From Chloroflexota bacterium (lineage in GTDB: Bacteria; Chloroflexota; Chloroflexia; Chloroflexales; Roseiflexaceae): a DNA stretch of 47,006 nt. Position 1 is the stretch's first letter, and each line of letters begins with the position of its first letter. The position numbers and the translations under genes are program-made. The notes beneath the pieces are model-generated. The model was not told the origin of the DNA, made no database searches, and saw only the letters and a program-made list of their open reading frames with translations. Location: assembly GCA_013388755.1 (NCBI GenBank), contig JACAEQ010000071.1, positions 1-47,006 on the forward strand, written 5' to 3'. Positions 8,307 through 17,167 of this stretch are shown piece after piece.

Positions 8307-10694
8307 TCAATCTCCCGCCACGCCGAGCGCCGTCTCGCCACCCCGGCTGCCAGCCGCTGCCGGGGGGCCGGCGTACACCGAGCGTTCGACAACCACCGGC
8401 TGTGTTGCGCGTAAAGTTGCTGTTATTGACGTCTGATTCGGGAAGAGCTCGTGAACCGCCATCGTGTAGCGTGAGCCGGGCGGCATCACCAGCGCGCGGC
8501 TGGCGCTGGTTCCATCCGCCAGGATGAACGCCACTTCGATTCGCGCCTGGCCGCGCGCCGGATTGCTGATCAAGAGGAACTGCTGATAGTCGCCGCTGGT
8601 GCGGCCGTCAGCGAAGCTCCATGTATAGGCCGGCGCCGTCGCCCCCGGCCCGGCGGTTCCTGCTGCACCATCACGCCAGTAGAGCGCGCGCTCGGCCGCC
8701 ACTGGCCGGTCAGACACAATCGTCGTGGCAACACCGAGCTCCGGCACGACCTCATTGACATTGATCGCCAGGCGTGCCATTGGCGGGATGGCATAACGCC
8801 GCGCCAGCGATGTGCCATCGGCGGTGAGGAAGCGTACCGTTACATTGGCGCGTTCGCCGTTCGGGTTAAGCACCAGGAGCGACATGCGGAACGGTGGCGC
8901 GGTGGTGCCTTCGGCAAAGTACCACGCCCGCGACAGCTCAGTGATACCCGGTGCCGTATGAACACCGCCACTGGTCAGGCTGCTACCCGGGCCGAAGATC
9001 ATCGTCCGTTCGGCGACAACTGGCTGGCTGGCGATCACCCGCATGCCGAACGACGCCTCTGGCAGCAGGTCGCCAAGGATCACCACTGAGCGCTGGCGCG
9101 GCGGCAATGTGATCGGCTGATCCTCAAACGGCGGGTAGATGAAGGTTGTCCCATCATTCTGGATGAGCAGAACGCGTGCCGTCACCGATTCATGCTGCGG
9201 ATTGAACAGCAACAGGAAGGTGCGCCGGTCGCCTTCCGTCGATCCTTCGGCGAAGTACCAGACCCGCGATGTGCGCGTGACCCCCGGCAGCACGGTCATG
9301 TCGTTGCCGAAGTCCATGAAGCGCTCGGCAATCACCGGCGCATTGGCCTCGATGATTGCCGGAGCATCAGGGGCATCATTAAACACCTGATTCACGACCA
9401 GATTCTCGCGTGCGCCGGGTGCAACCGTCGTCTCACGCACCACCTCCGGCCCCGGCTGGCGCAACATAATGAACCGCACCGTTGCAGGCGCCGTTCCCGG
9501 GTTGAACACTGCCAGGCGTTCTTCATAGTCGCGCGGATTACCTTCTGCGAAATACCAGCGCGAGCGAACGGTCGCGCCGTCGGCAGCGCGCCGGATCTGT
9601 GGCAACGCATTGCGGAGCGCGCCTGACGGGTCGCCGGCTCCGGGGGCCACGTCGCTATGGGCGGCAATCGCCGGTGTGACCACGCTGGCGCCGCTGACCG
9701 CGACCACGCGCTGGCCGGTTGGCGCGATGTTGTAGGCCTCGCCGAGCCAGGCCAGCAGGCGATGCAGCGCGTCGAGTTGCGCAGTGGCAGGCGCGGCGTC
9801 ACCGATCAGTGCTACATGAACGGCTGCCCCACCGCTCAGTTCGGCCACGGTTGCGGTCGGCCCACCGCTGCGCCCTTCGAAGATTGCGCCGTCACGCCCG
9901 ATCACATAATGGTAGGCGATGTCGCTCAGGCCGAGTGTGGTTTCTTGATACGCTGCAAGCGCGCGCAGGAATGGTAACGGATCGTCAATCGTGTCAGCGC
10001 CGACCTGATGGAGCACGATCCCTTGCGGTGCAGCACGCGGCCCACGATAGGCGCGCGGATCGCCGCCGGCCCAGCGGTCGCTGGTGTAGACCAGCGGCGG
10101 CGGCGTCAGGGTCGCCGGCCCGGCGACAGCCGAAACCGGGCCGACGGCGCGCGGTGGCCCGGCCATGGTATTGAAATAGGTGATACTGATGTCGCTCAGC
10201 AGCGGCGAGGCATTGGCTGCGGTACTGCTGAGCGTGACGTTAAACTGTACCACACGCGTATCAGGCGGCAATGAGCGCACCGCCTCGGCAGCCAGCGCAT
10301 CCGGCGTTGCCCTGGCGCGCAACTCGCCGGCAACGATCGGCTGCCACGCGCCGAATTGCCCGTCGCCGGTGTTACCACGAACCTCAAGCGACAGCGACGT
10401 ACCGGGTGGAACGTCGGCGTGCCAGACAACACCGACGGCATTCAGCGTGGTTGTGGTCGAGATCGGCTCAGAGAGAAACGTGCCGCGGGTTGCGCCGTCG
10501 CTCAGGCGCAACTCGCCGTCGGCATTCGCGATCACCTGCACGCCGCTACGCGTGCCGCGTTGCCAGTCGGCAGCGGTGCTGAAGACGATCTTACCGGACT
10601 GCACCGGTGCCTGAGCGGTGACCCGCGACGGCGGAGCGAGGAAGATCGAACCAGCCAGAACGGCCACTCCAACCAGACGCAACGCATGGTGCAT
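8307..10694 (-). CDS. Secreted PGRP/amidase-like protein with four WYFAEG repeats
   Basis: Secreted protein of 795 residues with a signal peptide (1-28, ending VTAQA). Residues about 30-190 form a beta-rich domain. About 205-370 resembles a peptidoglycan-recognition/N-acetylmuramoyl-L-alanine amidase domain (APQGIVLHQVGAD; IAYHYVIGRDGAIFEGR; AIAAHSDVAPGAGDPSG). Four repeats of about 100 residues follow, each opening WYFAEG or WSFADG (near 380, 480, 590 and 690) and containing a FNP motif. Family amidases use two His and one Cys to hold zinc. Here both His seem present, but the usual Cys position near PGAGDPSG holds no Cys, so catalysis is uncertain and it may bind rather than cut the cell wall. 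The ATG at 10694 has GAGGAG upstream. It heads a pair with the coiled-coil protein. Confidence 0.82.
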   Translation of the reverse strand: MHHALRLVGVAVLAGSIFLAPPSRVTAQAPVQSGKIVFSTAADWQRGTRSGVQVIANADGELRLSDGATRGTFLSEPISTTTTLNAVGVVWHADVPPGTSLSLEVRGNTGDGQFGAWQPIVAGELRARATPDALAAEAVRSLPPDTRVVQFNVTLSSTAANASPLLSDISITYFNTMAGPPRAVGPVSAVAGPATLTPPPLVYTSDRWAGGDPRAYRGPRAAPQGIVLHQVGADTIDDPLPFLRALAAYQETTLGLSDIAYHYVIGRDGAIFEGRSGGPTATVAELSGGAAVHVALIGDAAPATAQLDALHRLLAWLGEAYNIAPTGQRVVAVSGASVVTPAIAAHSDVAPGAGDPSGALRNALPQIRRAADGATVRSRWYFAEGNPRDYEERLAVFNPGTAPATVRFIMLRQPGPEVVRETTVAPGARENLVVNQVFNDAPDAPAIIEANAPVIAERFMDFGNDMTVLPGVTRTSRVWYFAEGSTEGDRRTFLLLFNPQHESVTARVLLIQNDGTTFIYPPFEDQPITLPPRQRSVVILGDLLPEASFGMRVIASQPVVAERTMIFGPGSSLTSGGVHTAPGITELSRAWYFAEGTTAPPFRMSLLVLNPNGERANVTVRFLTADGTSLARRYAIPPMARLAINVNEVVPELGVATTIVSDRPVAAERALYWRDGAAGTAGPGATAPAYTWSFADGRTSGDYQQFLLISNPARGQARIEVAFILADGTSASRALVMPPGSRYTMAVHELFPNQTSITATLRATQPVVVERSVYAGPPAAAGSRGGETALGVAGD

Positions 10695-10708
10695 GGTGTC
10701 TCCTCGTA

Positions 10709-10843
10709 AGTACCTATCCGAAAACCCATGGGCATGCTGTCATTGCGAGGAGCGCCAGCCACGAAGCAATCGACCGGCGCGAGAGGAGATTGCTTCGCTC
10801 GCGCTCGCAATGACAGTGACCATCTGGTGTTCGGATAGGCACT
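10709..10843 (+). repeat. Nested inverted-repeat element of the TGTCATTGCGAG family
   Basis: Outer arms AGTACCTATCCGAA (10709-10722) and TTCGGATAGGCACT (10830-10843) match with one mismatch. Inner arms TGTCATTGCGAGGAGCG (10738-10754) and CGCTCGCAATGACA (10809-10822) form a second stem. The interior contains two copies of GAAGCAATC/GATTGCTTC type sequence. It is non-coding. Relatives lie at 7447, 43623 and 46269. It occupies the 5' flank of the PGRP-like gene, so it may separate that gene from its promoter or contain it; no clear promoter is visible. Confidence 0.7.
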
Positions 10844-10848
10844 AAGGG

Positions 10849-11010
10849 CAATACCTTTCAAATAAGCTCATCGCCCCCACCCCGGCCCGCCCCCGCGCCC
10901 CCACCCCGGCCCGCCCCCGCTGGGGGCAGGAGTCCGACTTCTCCCCCCGGCGAGGGGGGAGGTTGGGTGGAGGGCTGTGCGGTGCAGAACGCCTTATTTG
11001 CAAGGTATTG
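10849..11010 (+). mobile_element. MITE, copy C, with perfect 10-bp target duplication
   Basis: This 162-base member of the CAATACCTTTCAAATA...TATTTGCAAGGTATTG family is flanked by the identical 10-mer GCACTAAGGG (10839-10848 and 11011-11020). It is longer than copy B because a 24-base C-rich unit is tandemly duplicated (10873-10896 and 10897-10920). The left target duplication overlaps the right arm of the neighbouring inverted repeat, so this copy inserted at the end of an older repeat. The remainder of the gap to 11119 shows no recognisable gene. Confidence 0.88.
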
Positions 11011-11119
11011 GCACTAAGGGCAGGCATACAACGATCAGGAGCGACGACACACCCTGCGCGACGCCGCTGCACGGCTCCTCAGGGAGCTGTCATCCGGTAC
11101 GAACGACTGCTACCTGGTA

Positions 11120-13174
11120 TCACTCCTGCGTTGCAGGGTTCAGCGCATCCAGGTGGTAGATATTCGTTGAGTCGTACAGGATCCAGCCGGCACTCACAGG
11201 ATACTCCTCAACCGCGCGGATCTGCGCGCGAACCTCGCGTGGCCCATACTCGACCAGCAGGCTATCCGGCACCCAGATCAGTGTGAAATCCTGCAGCCAG
11301 GGGCGCAGGAGCGCACGCTTATCTTCGATCTGTTGCAGGCCCGCAATCATCGAGGCCTTGATCACCTCATACGGGTATTTTGCCGGGTTATCAAAGCCAA
11401 ACTCGCCAGGGCTGAAATGCGATGGGTATACCATCGGGCTGATGTAGTCGGTGTGCTCGGCCATGATCCGCAGGTTCTGGCCCAGCAGTTGCGATGGGCG
11501 AAAGGCAGTGTAGCCGAAGACATCAACCGAGAAGAAGGCACCCGCGCCATTAATCGCCCGCTGTGACCGCCGGAGCACTTCCGCGATGTTTGCCCAGCGT
11601 TCCTCGGGCGTACCCTCACGTGAGAGTTGCAACCGGTCCCTGTCGGTTGGCGAGAACTCCAGCGACGGAAAGCGGATGTAATCGTACTGGATCTCATCGA
11701 ACCCGAGCAACGCTGCTTCCACCGAGATCTGGATATTGTACTCCCAGACATTCTCGTTCCACGGGTCGAGCCAGGCGTAGCGAATACTCGGCGCCGGGTA
11801 GTCATAGAAGATGCCGCCCGTCGTACGATCCTTCGCCGCCCACTCCGGCCGCGCTTCGGCGAGCACATTATCGTGGCTGAACATATGCACGCGGGCGATC
11901 GTGTAGATGCCGCGGCGTTTTGCCTCATCGAGGATCTTGCGCAGGTCCATGTACGGTTTTGACGTGCCAAGCTCGCGTACCAGCGGTACCTGCGAATCAT
12001 AGTACACCAGGCCCAGGTCGTCGCGCAGATCCGACTTGACATCAATCACGATCGCGTTCAGTTCCGTCTGGTCGATCGCGTCAAAATAGCTCATCAGCAG
12101 GTTCCAGCGTGACGCAACCGCCGCTGTGACATAGAACGCCCGGGTGTAGAACGGCTCCAGTTCGATGGTTGCCGGCACGTTACCGGGCTGCAATTCAATA
12201 ATCGCCTTGCGGTAGCCGGGGGCGAGCACCTGGAGATACCCCTGCTCGGGAATACCGTCGATGGTGAACGCCCCGTCCGTGCTATTGTCGATCCGCGCCA
12301 GCGCCACATCACTGCTCTGCAGGTTCACCGTCGCGATAATAGTTGCATTGCGGATCGGCTGCTTCGTCTGGCTGTCGACGAGGGTTGCCTTGAGCGTGTC
12401 GGGGCGCAGACTGGCATCAAGCCCGGTCGTCCGGTCGATTGGCTGGTCGAGGGTGGCATACCCCTGCGCACTGATCCTGACCGTCGCCCTGACCGGCACA
12501 CCCTCGATCACATACTGCCCGTCGGGGCCGGTGAGTGCGGAGAGGTCGCCAACAGCGACGGTCGCGCCGGCGATGGGCTGATTCGTATACTGGTCGGTGA
12601 TCGTGCCGCGGAGGGTGTCAGGGCGCAGTGTACTGTCGAGTGTCGTTGCGCGCGACACATCGTTGACGAACGGAGCGTACCCGGTAGCGATGATGGTCAC
12701 GCTGAAGCGTTCAGGCACACCGGTCAGCGTGTAGCGTCCATCAGCGGTCGTGGTCGCGCTGATCGTGTCGGAAACGCGTACCAGCGCGCCATCAATCGGA
12801 GCATCGGTATACAGGTCAGTAATCCGGCCGGTGAGCGTATTGGGGCGAATCTGCAGCGTATCGAGCGTGACCGCCGGCGGTTCAGGGCGCTCAAGTTGCG
12901 GCTTTGCCGAAAGGTCGACGGTCAACGGTTCATAGCCGCTTGCCGCGATGGTGATGGTGTCGCTGGTACTCCAGCGGCTGATCTGGTACGTTCCGTTGGC
13001 GTCGGTCGTCACCTGGCTCTCGCCAATCGTGAGCGTTGCCACGACTGGCTTACCGGTGTAGGCATCGGTAATCGCACCGGTCAGGGGAACGGCCGGCCGG
13101 CCGCAGGCCGCAAGCGTCGCCAGCGCGAGGGCTGCCAGCGCCACGCGTAACAGAAGGCCGATCGATATTCGCAA
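11120..13174 (-). CDS. Lipoprotein with four carboxypeptidase-like repeats and a DUF4015 glycosidase-like domain
   Basis: Exported lipoprotein of 684 residues (signal peptide with lipobox LATLAAC). Four consecutive carboxypeptidase-regulatory-like beta domains cover about residues 28-335, each opening with G-x-I/L-x-D plus YTGKP/YTDAP/YTNQP/TKQP and containing TGPDGQY-type turns. Residues about 340-684 match the putative glycoside hydrolase family DUF4015 (TIM-barrel): NAIVIDVKSDLRDDLG, GIYTIARVHMFSHD, GFDEIQYDYIRFPS and DYISPMVYPSHFSPGEFG; the acidic residues in DEIQYDYIRFP are likely catalytic. The substrate is unknown. The start is TTG at 13174 with AGAGGT eight bases upstream. A strong promoter-like sequence overlapping a palindrome lies 70-100 bases upstream. 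Confidence 0.87.
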   Translation of the reverse strand: MRISIGLLLRVALAALALATLAACGRPAVPLTGAITDAYTGKPVVATLTIGESQVTTDANGTYQISRWSTSDTITIAASGYEPLTVDLSAKPQLERPEPPAVTLDTLQIRPNTLTGRITDLYTDAPIDGALVRVSDTISATTTADGRYTLTGVPERFSVTIIATGYAPFVNDVSRATTLDSTLRPDTLRGTITDQYTNQPIAGATVAVGDLSALTGPDGQYVIEGVPVRATVRISAQGYATLDQPIDRTTGLDASLRPDTLKATLVDSQTKQPIRNATIIATVNLQSSDVALARIDNSTDGAFTIDGIPEQGYLQVLAPGYRKAIIELQPGNVPATIELEPFYTRAFYVTAAVASRWNLLMSYFDAIDQTELNAIVIDVKSDLRDDLGLVYYDSQVPLVRELGTSKPYMDLRKILDEAKRRGIYTIARVHMFSHDNVLAEARPEWAAKDRTTGGIFYDYPAPSIRYAWLDPWNENVWEYNIQISVEAALLGFDEIQYDYIRFPSLEFSPTDRDRLQLSREGTPEERWANIAEVLRRSQRAINGAGAFFSVDVFGYTAFRPSQLLGQNLRIMAEHTDYISPMVYPSHFSPGEFGFDNPAKYPYEVIKASMIAGLQQIEDKRALLRPWLQDFTLIWVPDSLLVEYGPREVRAQIRAVEEYPVSAGWILYDSTNIYHLDALNPATQE

Positions 13175-13243
13175 GACGTTCTACCTCTTCCTGGTGTGAT
13201 TGCAGCTGTACGATTGTAGGTCGCGACAGGGTTGACTGCGCGT

Positions 13244-13273
13244 ATGATAAAGGCTTGACAGTGCATTGTCAAG
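13244..13273 (-). promoter_or_regulatory. Sigma70-like promoter overlapped by a palindrome
   Basis: On the minus strand a perfect -35 box TTGACA (13267-13272) is followed by a 17-base spacer and a -10 box TATCAT (13244-13249), pointing at the DUF4015 gene with a leader of about 60 bases. The -35 box is one arm of the perfect inverted repeat CTTGACA-GTGCAT-TGTCAAG (13254-13273), whose other arm falls in the spacer. This geometry suits a repressor operator, though a coincidental palindrome of two TTGACA boxes is possible. The rest of the 512-base gap to 13686 holds the upstream region of the catabolic operon. Confidence 0.6.
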
Positions 13274-13470
13274 CGTCGCGGTCCGGTGAAGCGCCCTGTA
13301 CGGGACTGTAAGGCATGGTGTGTGGTCGGGAGCGCCGGGGCGGGGTCATCAGGAGACAGGTCGTGGCTCACCATGCAGCCCCTGGCCCTACCGCGCCACG
13401 ATTGCAGCATTGCCCGGGTCACAGCAACCTTTCCAACATGATCTTTCGACAAATCAAGACGCTGTTCGGC

Positions 13471-13484
13471 TATAACGAATACTG
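13471..13484 (+). promoter_or_regulatory. Candidate -10 region of the aromatic operon
   Basis: TATAAC at 13471 lies 216 bases before the monooxygenase gene and has no good -35 box at the normal distance, so it would need an activator. The same CTATAACGA...ATACT pattern appears at 24400 upstream of the SARP regulator. An 8-base inverted repeat CGATTGGT/ACCAATCG (13501-13508, 13543-13550) just downstream is a possible operator. All of this is weak evidence. Confidence 0.22.
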
Positions 13485-13686
13485 ATCTGGAAGGCTGGCG
13501 CGATTGGTGGTAGCCTTTAGCCATCACGACAACTTCAACTCAACCAATCGTCTCCGCGCACATACTTCGCATCCGCAATGCACGTAAGGAGGTGACGCAG
13601 AGCCGCGAGGCAGGCGGCTACGGCTGGTGTTCCCATTCCACTGAACGGCGTCAATGGAGATAGTGCGAGCGAAGGGAGGTCAACGA

Positions 13687-15252
13687 ATGACCGTCGAAAC
13701 GGTAGAGCAAACGACACTGCCCCTCACCGGCGAGGAGTACCTGGAAAGTTTGCGGGATGGGCGCGAAATCTGGATCTATGGCGAGCGTGTCAACGATATC
13801 ACCACCCATCCGGCGTTCCGCAACGCAACCCGCATGGTTGCCCGCCTCTACGATGCACTGCATGACTCTGAGAAGCAAGGGGTGCTGACCTGTCCGACCG
13901 ATACCGGCAGCAGCGGCTTTACGCACAGGTTCTTCCGCGCATCACGCAGTGCGGAAGATCTGGTTGGCGCGCGCGATGCAATTGCCGAATGGGCGCGGTT
14001 GACGTATGGCTGGATGGGGCGCAGCCCTGATTACAAAGCCGCCTTTCTGGCAACGCTCGGCGCAAATGCGGAGTTCTACACCCCCTATCAGGAAAATGCA
14101 CGCCGCTGGTACCGCGAGTCGCAGGAACGGGTGCTGTATTTCAACCATGCGATCGTCAACCCGCCAATCGACCGCAACCGCTCCCCGGATGAAGTCCGTG
14201 ACGTGTACATGCACGTCGAGCGCGAGACCGATGCCGGGTTGGTCGTCAGCGGCGCCAAGGTGGTCGCCACCGGCTCGGCGCTGACCCACTACAATTTCAT
14301 TGCCCACTACGGTCCACTGCCGATCAAGAGCAAAGAGTTCGCCCTGATCTTCATCGTGCCGATGGACGCGCCGGGCGTCAAACTGATCGCCCGCCCGTCG
14401 TATGAGATGGCAGCGGAGGTCATGGGCAGCCCATTCGATTATCCGCTTTCGAGTCGCCTTGATGAGAATGACTCGGTGATGGTCTTCGACCAGGTGCTGA
14501 TCCCCTGGGAGAATGTCTTTGTTTATGGTGATGTTGAGAAGGTGAATGCCTTCTTCCCGCTCTCCGGCTTTATTCCGCGCTTTACGTTCCACGGCTGCAC
14601 CCGCATGGCGGTGAAACTCGACTTCATCGCCGGTCTGTTCCTGAAGGCCATTGAGGCAACGGGGGCGAAGGATTTCCGCGGCGTTCAGGCGCGTGTCGGC
14701 GAGGTGCTTGCCTGGCGGAACCTGTTCTGGGCGATCAGCGATGCCATGGCGCGCACGCCGATTCCCTGGAACGATGGGGCGGTGCTGCCGAATCTGGATT
14801 ACGGTCTGGCGTATCGCGTCTTCGCCACTGTTGCATATCCGCGCATCAAGGAACTGATCGAGAATGATGTCGCCAGCGCGCTCATCTATCTCAATTCGCA
14901 CGCCGTCGATTTCAAGACGCCGGAAATACGCGGCTACCTGGATAAGTATCTGCGCGGGTCGAACGGCTATTCGTCACTGGATCGTGTCAAACTGATGAAG
15001 TTGCTGTGGGATGCGATCGGTTCGGAGTTTGGCGGGCGACACGAACTCTATGAGCGAAACTATGCCGGCAACCACGAGAACATTCGCCTGGAGGTGTTGC
15101 TGACGGCGATGGCAACTGGTGCGGCCGATCGCTACAAAGGGTTCGCCGATCAGTGTCTCAACGAGTACGATCTCGATGGCTGGACGGTTCCCGATCTGAT
15201 CAACCCCGACGATGTAAATGTCGTGATGCAACGGTTCGGTACCAGGCAGTAG
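13687..15252 (+). CDS. hpaB: HpaB-type flavin-dependent phenol/4-hydroxyphenylacetate monooxygenase, oxygenase component
   Basis: Oxygenase subunit of a two-component FADH2-dependent aromatic hydroxylase that ortho-hydroxylates a phenol, 521 residues, the usual HpaB length. Family features run throughout: the N-terminal [20 protein letters not shown], the central [20 protein letters not shown] and the flavin-binding beta domain with [20 protein letters not shown] and [19 protein letters not shown] start it at 13687 because GGGAGG lies eight bases upstream; an earlier in-frame ATG at 13654 has no such site. It opens the operon and is served by the reductase at 19096. The downstream enzymes make catechol-pathway products, so the natural substrate is more likely phenol or a simple phenol than 4-hydroxyphenylacetate. 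That substrate call is inference. Confidence 0.93.
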   Translation: MTVETVEQTTLPLTGEEYLESLRDGREIWIYGERVNDITTHPAFRNATRMVARLYDALHDSEKQGVLTCPTDTGSSGFTHRFFRASRSAEDLVGARDAIAEWARLTYGWMGRSPDYKAAFLATLGANAEFYTPYQENARRWYRESQERVLYFNHAIVNPPIDRNRSPDEVRDVYMHVERETDAGLVVSGAKVVATGSALTHYNFIAHYGPLPIKSKEFALIFIVPMDAPGVKLIARPSYEMAAEVMGSPFDYPLSSRLDENDSVMVFDQVLIPWENVFVYGDVEKVNAFFPLSGFIPRFTFHGCTRMAVKLDFIAGLFLKAIEATGAKDFRGVQARVGEVLAWRNLFWAISDAMARTPIPWNDGAVLPNLDYGLAYRVFATVAYPRIKELIENDVASALIYLNSHAVDFKTPEIRGYLDKYLRGSNGYSSLDRVKLMKLLWDAIGSEFGGRHELYERNYAGNHENIRLEVLLTAMATGAADRYKGFADQCLNEYDLDGWTVPDLINPDDVNVVMQRFGTRQ

Positions 15253-15280
15253 GAGTTCCTGCAAAGAAGGAGGACGGACC

Positions 15281-16288
15281 ATGACTGACCACAAAGAACC
15301 GATCTTTGATGTCGCACAACTGGCGCACGTCGAAATCCTCACACCAAAACTGAACGACACCCTCTGGTTCTTCAAAGATCTGCTGGGCCTGGAGGAAACC
15401 GAACGTTCGGGCAGATCGGTCTATTTGCGCGCGTATGAGGACTATTACCACCATAGTCTGAAGGTCACCGAGGCGGATCAGCCCGGTCTGGGGCATGTCG
15501 CCTGGCGGGTAACGTCGCCACAGGCGCTTGAGCGCCGGGTGCAGGCGGTTGAGGCGGTGGGTCTGGGGCGCGGCTGGATCGACGGCGACTGCGGGCATGG
15601 GCGCGCCTATCAGTTCACCACTCCCGATGGGCATATGATGGAACTGTTCTGGGATGTGGAGTATTTCCAGGCGGCCGAAACGATGCGCACCGAACTGCTC
15701 AATCGTCCGCAGAAGCGCCCGTTGCGCGGCGTACCGGTGCGCCGGATCGATCACGTCAACCTGCTGTGCCAGGATGTCACGCCCAACAAGCAGTTCCTGA
15801 TGGATCAACTCGGTTTCCGCCTGCGCGAGCACATTATTCTGAACGACGGCACGGAAGCCGGTGCGTGGCTCAGCGTCAGCCCGCTCGTTCACGAAGTCGC
15901 CACCATGCGCGACGCAGCCGGTGCACGAGGGCGCCTGCACCACATCTGCTACTGGTACGGCATCCCGCAGCACCTCTCGGACATTGCCGACGTGTTCTCC
16001 GATTATGGTATTACAATTGAAGCCGGACCGGGCAAGCACGGGATCAGCCAGGCGCTCTTCATGTATGTGTTTGAACCGGGCGGCAACCGCGTTGAACTGT
16101 TCGGCGATGCCGGGTACCTGATCTTCGATCCGGACTGGAAGCCGATCACCTGGCACGAGTCGAACCTGGCGAAGGGCATCATCTGGTTTGGTTCGCCGCT
16201 GCCTGCCGAGTACTTCATGTACGGCACGCCGCCGGTGCAGAAGGATACCCAGGAGCGTGCCGAGGAAGAGCTGGTCGGGGCGAACTGA
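15281..16288 (+). CDS. dmpB: Extradiol (catechol 2,3-) dioxygenase
   Basis: Fe(II) extradiol ring-cleavage dioxygenase of the vicinal-oxygen-chelate fold, 335 residues. There are two repeated domains; the C-terminal one carries the metal triad: His158 (RRIDHVNLL), His220/His221 (RLHHICYW) and Glu272 (NRVELFG). The final segment ([22 protein letters not shown]) also resembles catechol 2,3-dioxygenases. It cleaves the catechol made by the HpaB-type enzyme next to the hydroxyl pair, giving 2-hydroxymuconic semialdehyde. AAGGAGG precedes the ATG at 15281, 28 bases after the previous gene. Homoprotocatechuate 2,3-dioxygenase is the main alternative; the lower-pathway genes argue for catechol. Confidence 0.92.
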   Translation: MTDHKEPIFDVAQLAHVEILTPKLNDTLWFFKDLLGLEETERSGRSVYLRAYEDYYHHSLKVTEADQPGLGHVAWRVTSPQALERRVQAVEAVGLGRGWIDGDCGHGRAYQFTTPDGHMMELFWDVEYFQAAETMRTELLNRPQKRPLRGVPVRRIDHVNLLCQDVTPNKQFLMDQLGFRLREHIILNDGTEAGAWLSVSPLVHEVATMRDAAGARGRLHHICYWYGIPQHLSDIADVFSDYGITIEAGPGKHGISQALFMYVFEPGGNRVELFGDAGYLIFDPDWKPITWHESNLAKGIIWFGSPLPAEYFMYGTPPVQKDTQERAEEELVGAN

Positions 16289-16333
16289 TCGTCTGCTCCT
16301 GGTAGAGATCGAGGGACGCGGGGGGGGCGGCGG

Positions 16334-17167
16334 ATGACCACCCGCGCCCCTGCTACTCGATCCGGTGCGATTGACGAAAGCGTGGTTGCCATGATCCAGA
16401 CGCTCCAGAAAGCCGTCGAAGTGTTGAGTCTCTTCTCGCCTGCCCATCCTGAATGGACGGTCGGTGACATTGCCCGTGTGCTCGCACAGCCAAAATCGAG
16501 CACCTCCGAGTTGTTGAGCAGCATGGCGGGGCAGGGATTGTTGCGCCGCACCGGTCCGGGGCGGTACCGTCTGGGGTGGCGCCTGCTCGAATTCGGTCAG
16601 ACCCTGCTCAAGACGACCGAGTTCCGTGCCGAGGCGCGTCAGGTGATGGAAGAGGTCGTGGCGCGCCGGGGCGAAACCATGCACCTGGCGGTTCTGGAAA
16701 ATGGTCAGGTGATCTATATCGAAAAACTCGAAGGAACGCATGCTGTCCACATTTCGCTGTCGGGGGTCGGTGCGCGTCTGCCGGCGCACTGTAGTGGTGT
16801 TGGCAAGGTGTTGCTCGCGCATGCGCCGTGGAGCGAGGTGGCGCAGATTCTCGAACAGCAGGGCATGCATGCATTCACGCCCAACACCATCACCACCCCG
16901 GAAGAACTGGCGCGTGAACTGGATCATGTGCGGCAGCGCGGCTATGCGTGCGATCAGGAAGAAGTTTCGATCGGTCTGTGTTGCGTTGCCGCGCCGATCT
17001 ACAACTTCGAAGGGCGTGTGATCGCAGCGATGAGCATTTCGCTGCCGACGCATCGCTTCCAGGCGCAGCGTACCAGTTATGTTGCTCTGACTGTAGAGGC
17101 GGCTCAGCGTGTCTCCGAAAACCTGGGCTACCACAGAGGAATGCCTCGATGGGCAATGAAACGATAA
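16334..17167 (+). CDS. IclR-family transcriptional regulator
   Basis: DNA-binding regulator of the IclR family, 277 residues. A winged helix-turn-helix covers about residues 20-80 ([40 protein letters not shown]), followed by the effector-binding GAF-like domain ([56 protein letters not shown]). IclR members often control aromatic degradation and sense a pathway intermediate. It lies inside the operon: 45 bases after the dioxygenase and overlapping the next gene by 19 bases, so it would be transcribed with its presumed targets. A shorter start at Met20 (16391) is possible. Whether it activates or represses cannot be told. Confidence 0.93.
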   Translation: MTTRAPATRSGAIDESVVAMIQTLQKAVEVLSLFSPAHPEWTVGDIARVLAQPKSSTSELLSSMAGQGLLRRTGPGRYRLGWRLLEFGQTLLKTTEFRAEARQVMEEVVARRGETMHLAVLENGQVIYIEKLEGTHAVHISLSGVGARLPAHCSGVGKVLLAHAPWSEVAQILEQQGMHAFTPNTITTPEELARELDHVRQRGYACDQEEVSIGLCCVAAPIYNFEGRVIAAMSISLPTHRFQAQRTSYVALTVEAAQRVSENLGYHRGMPRWAMKR

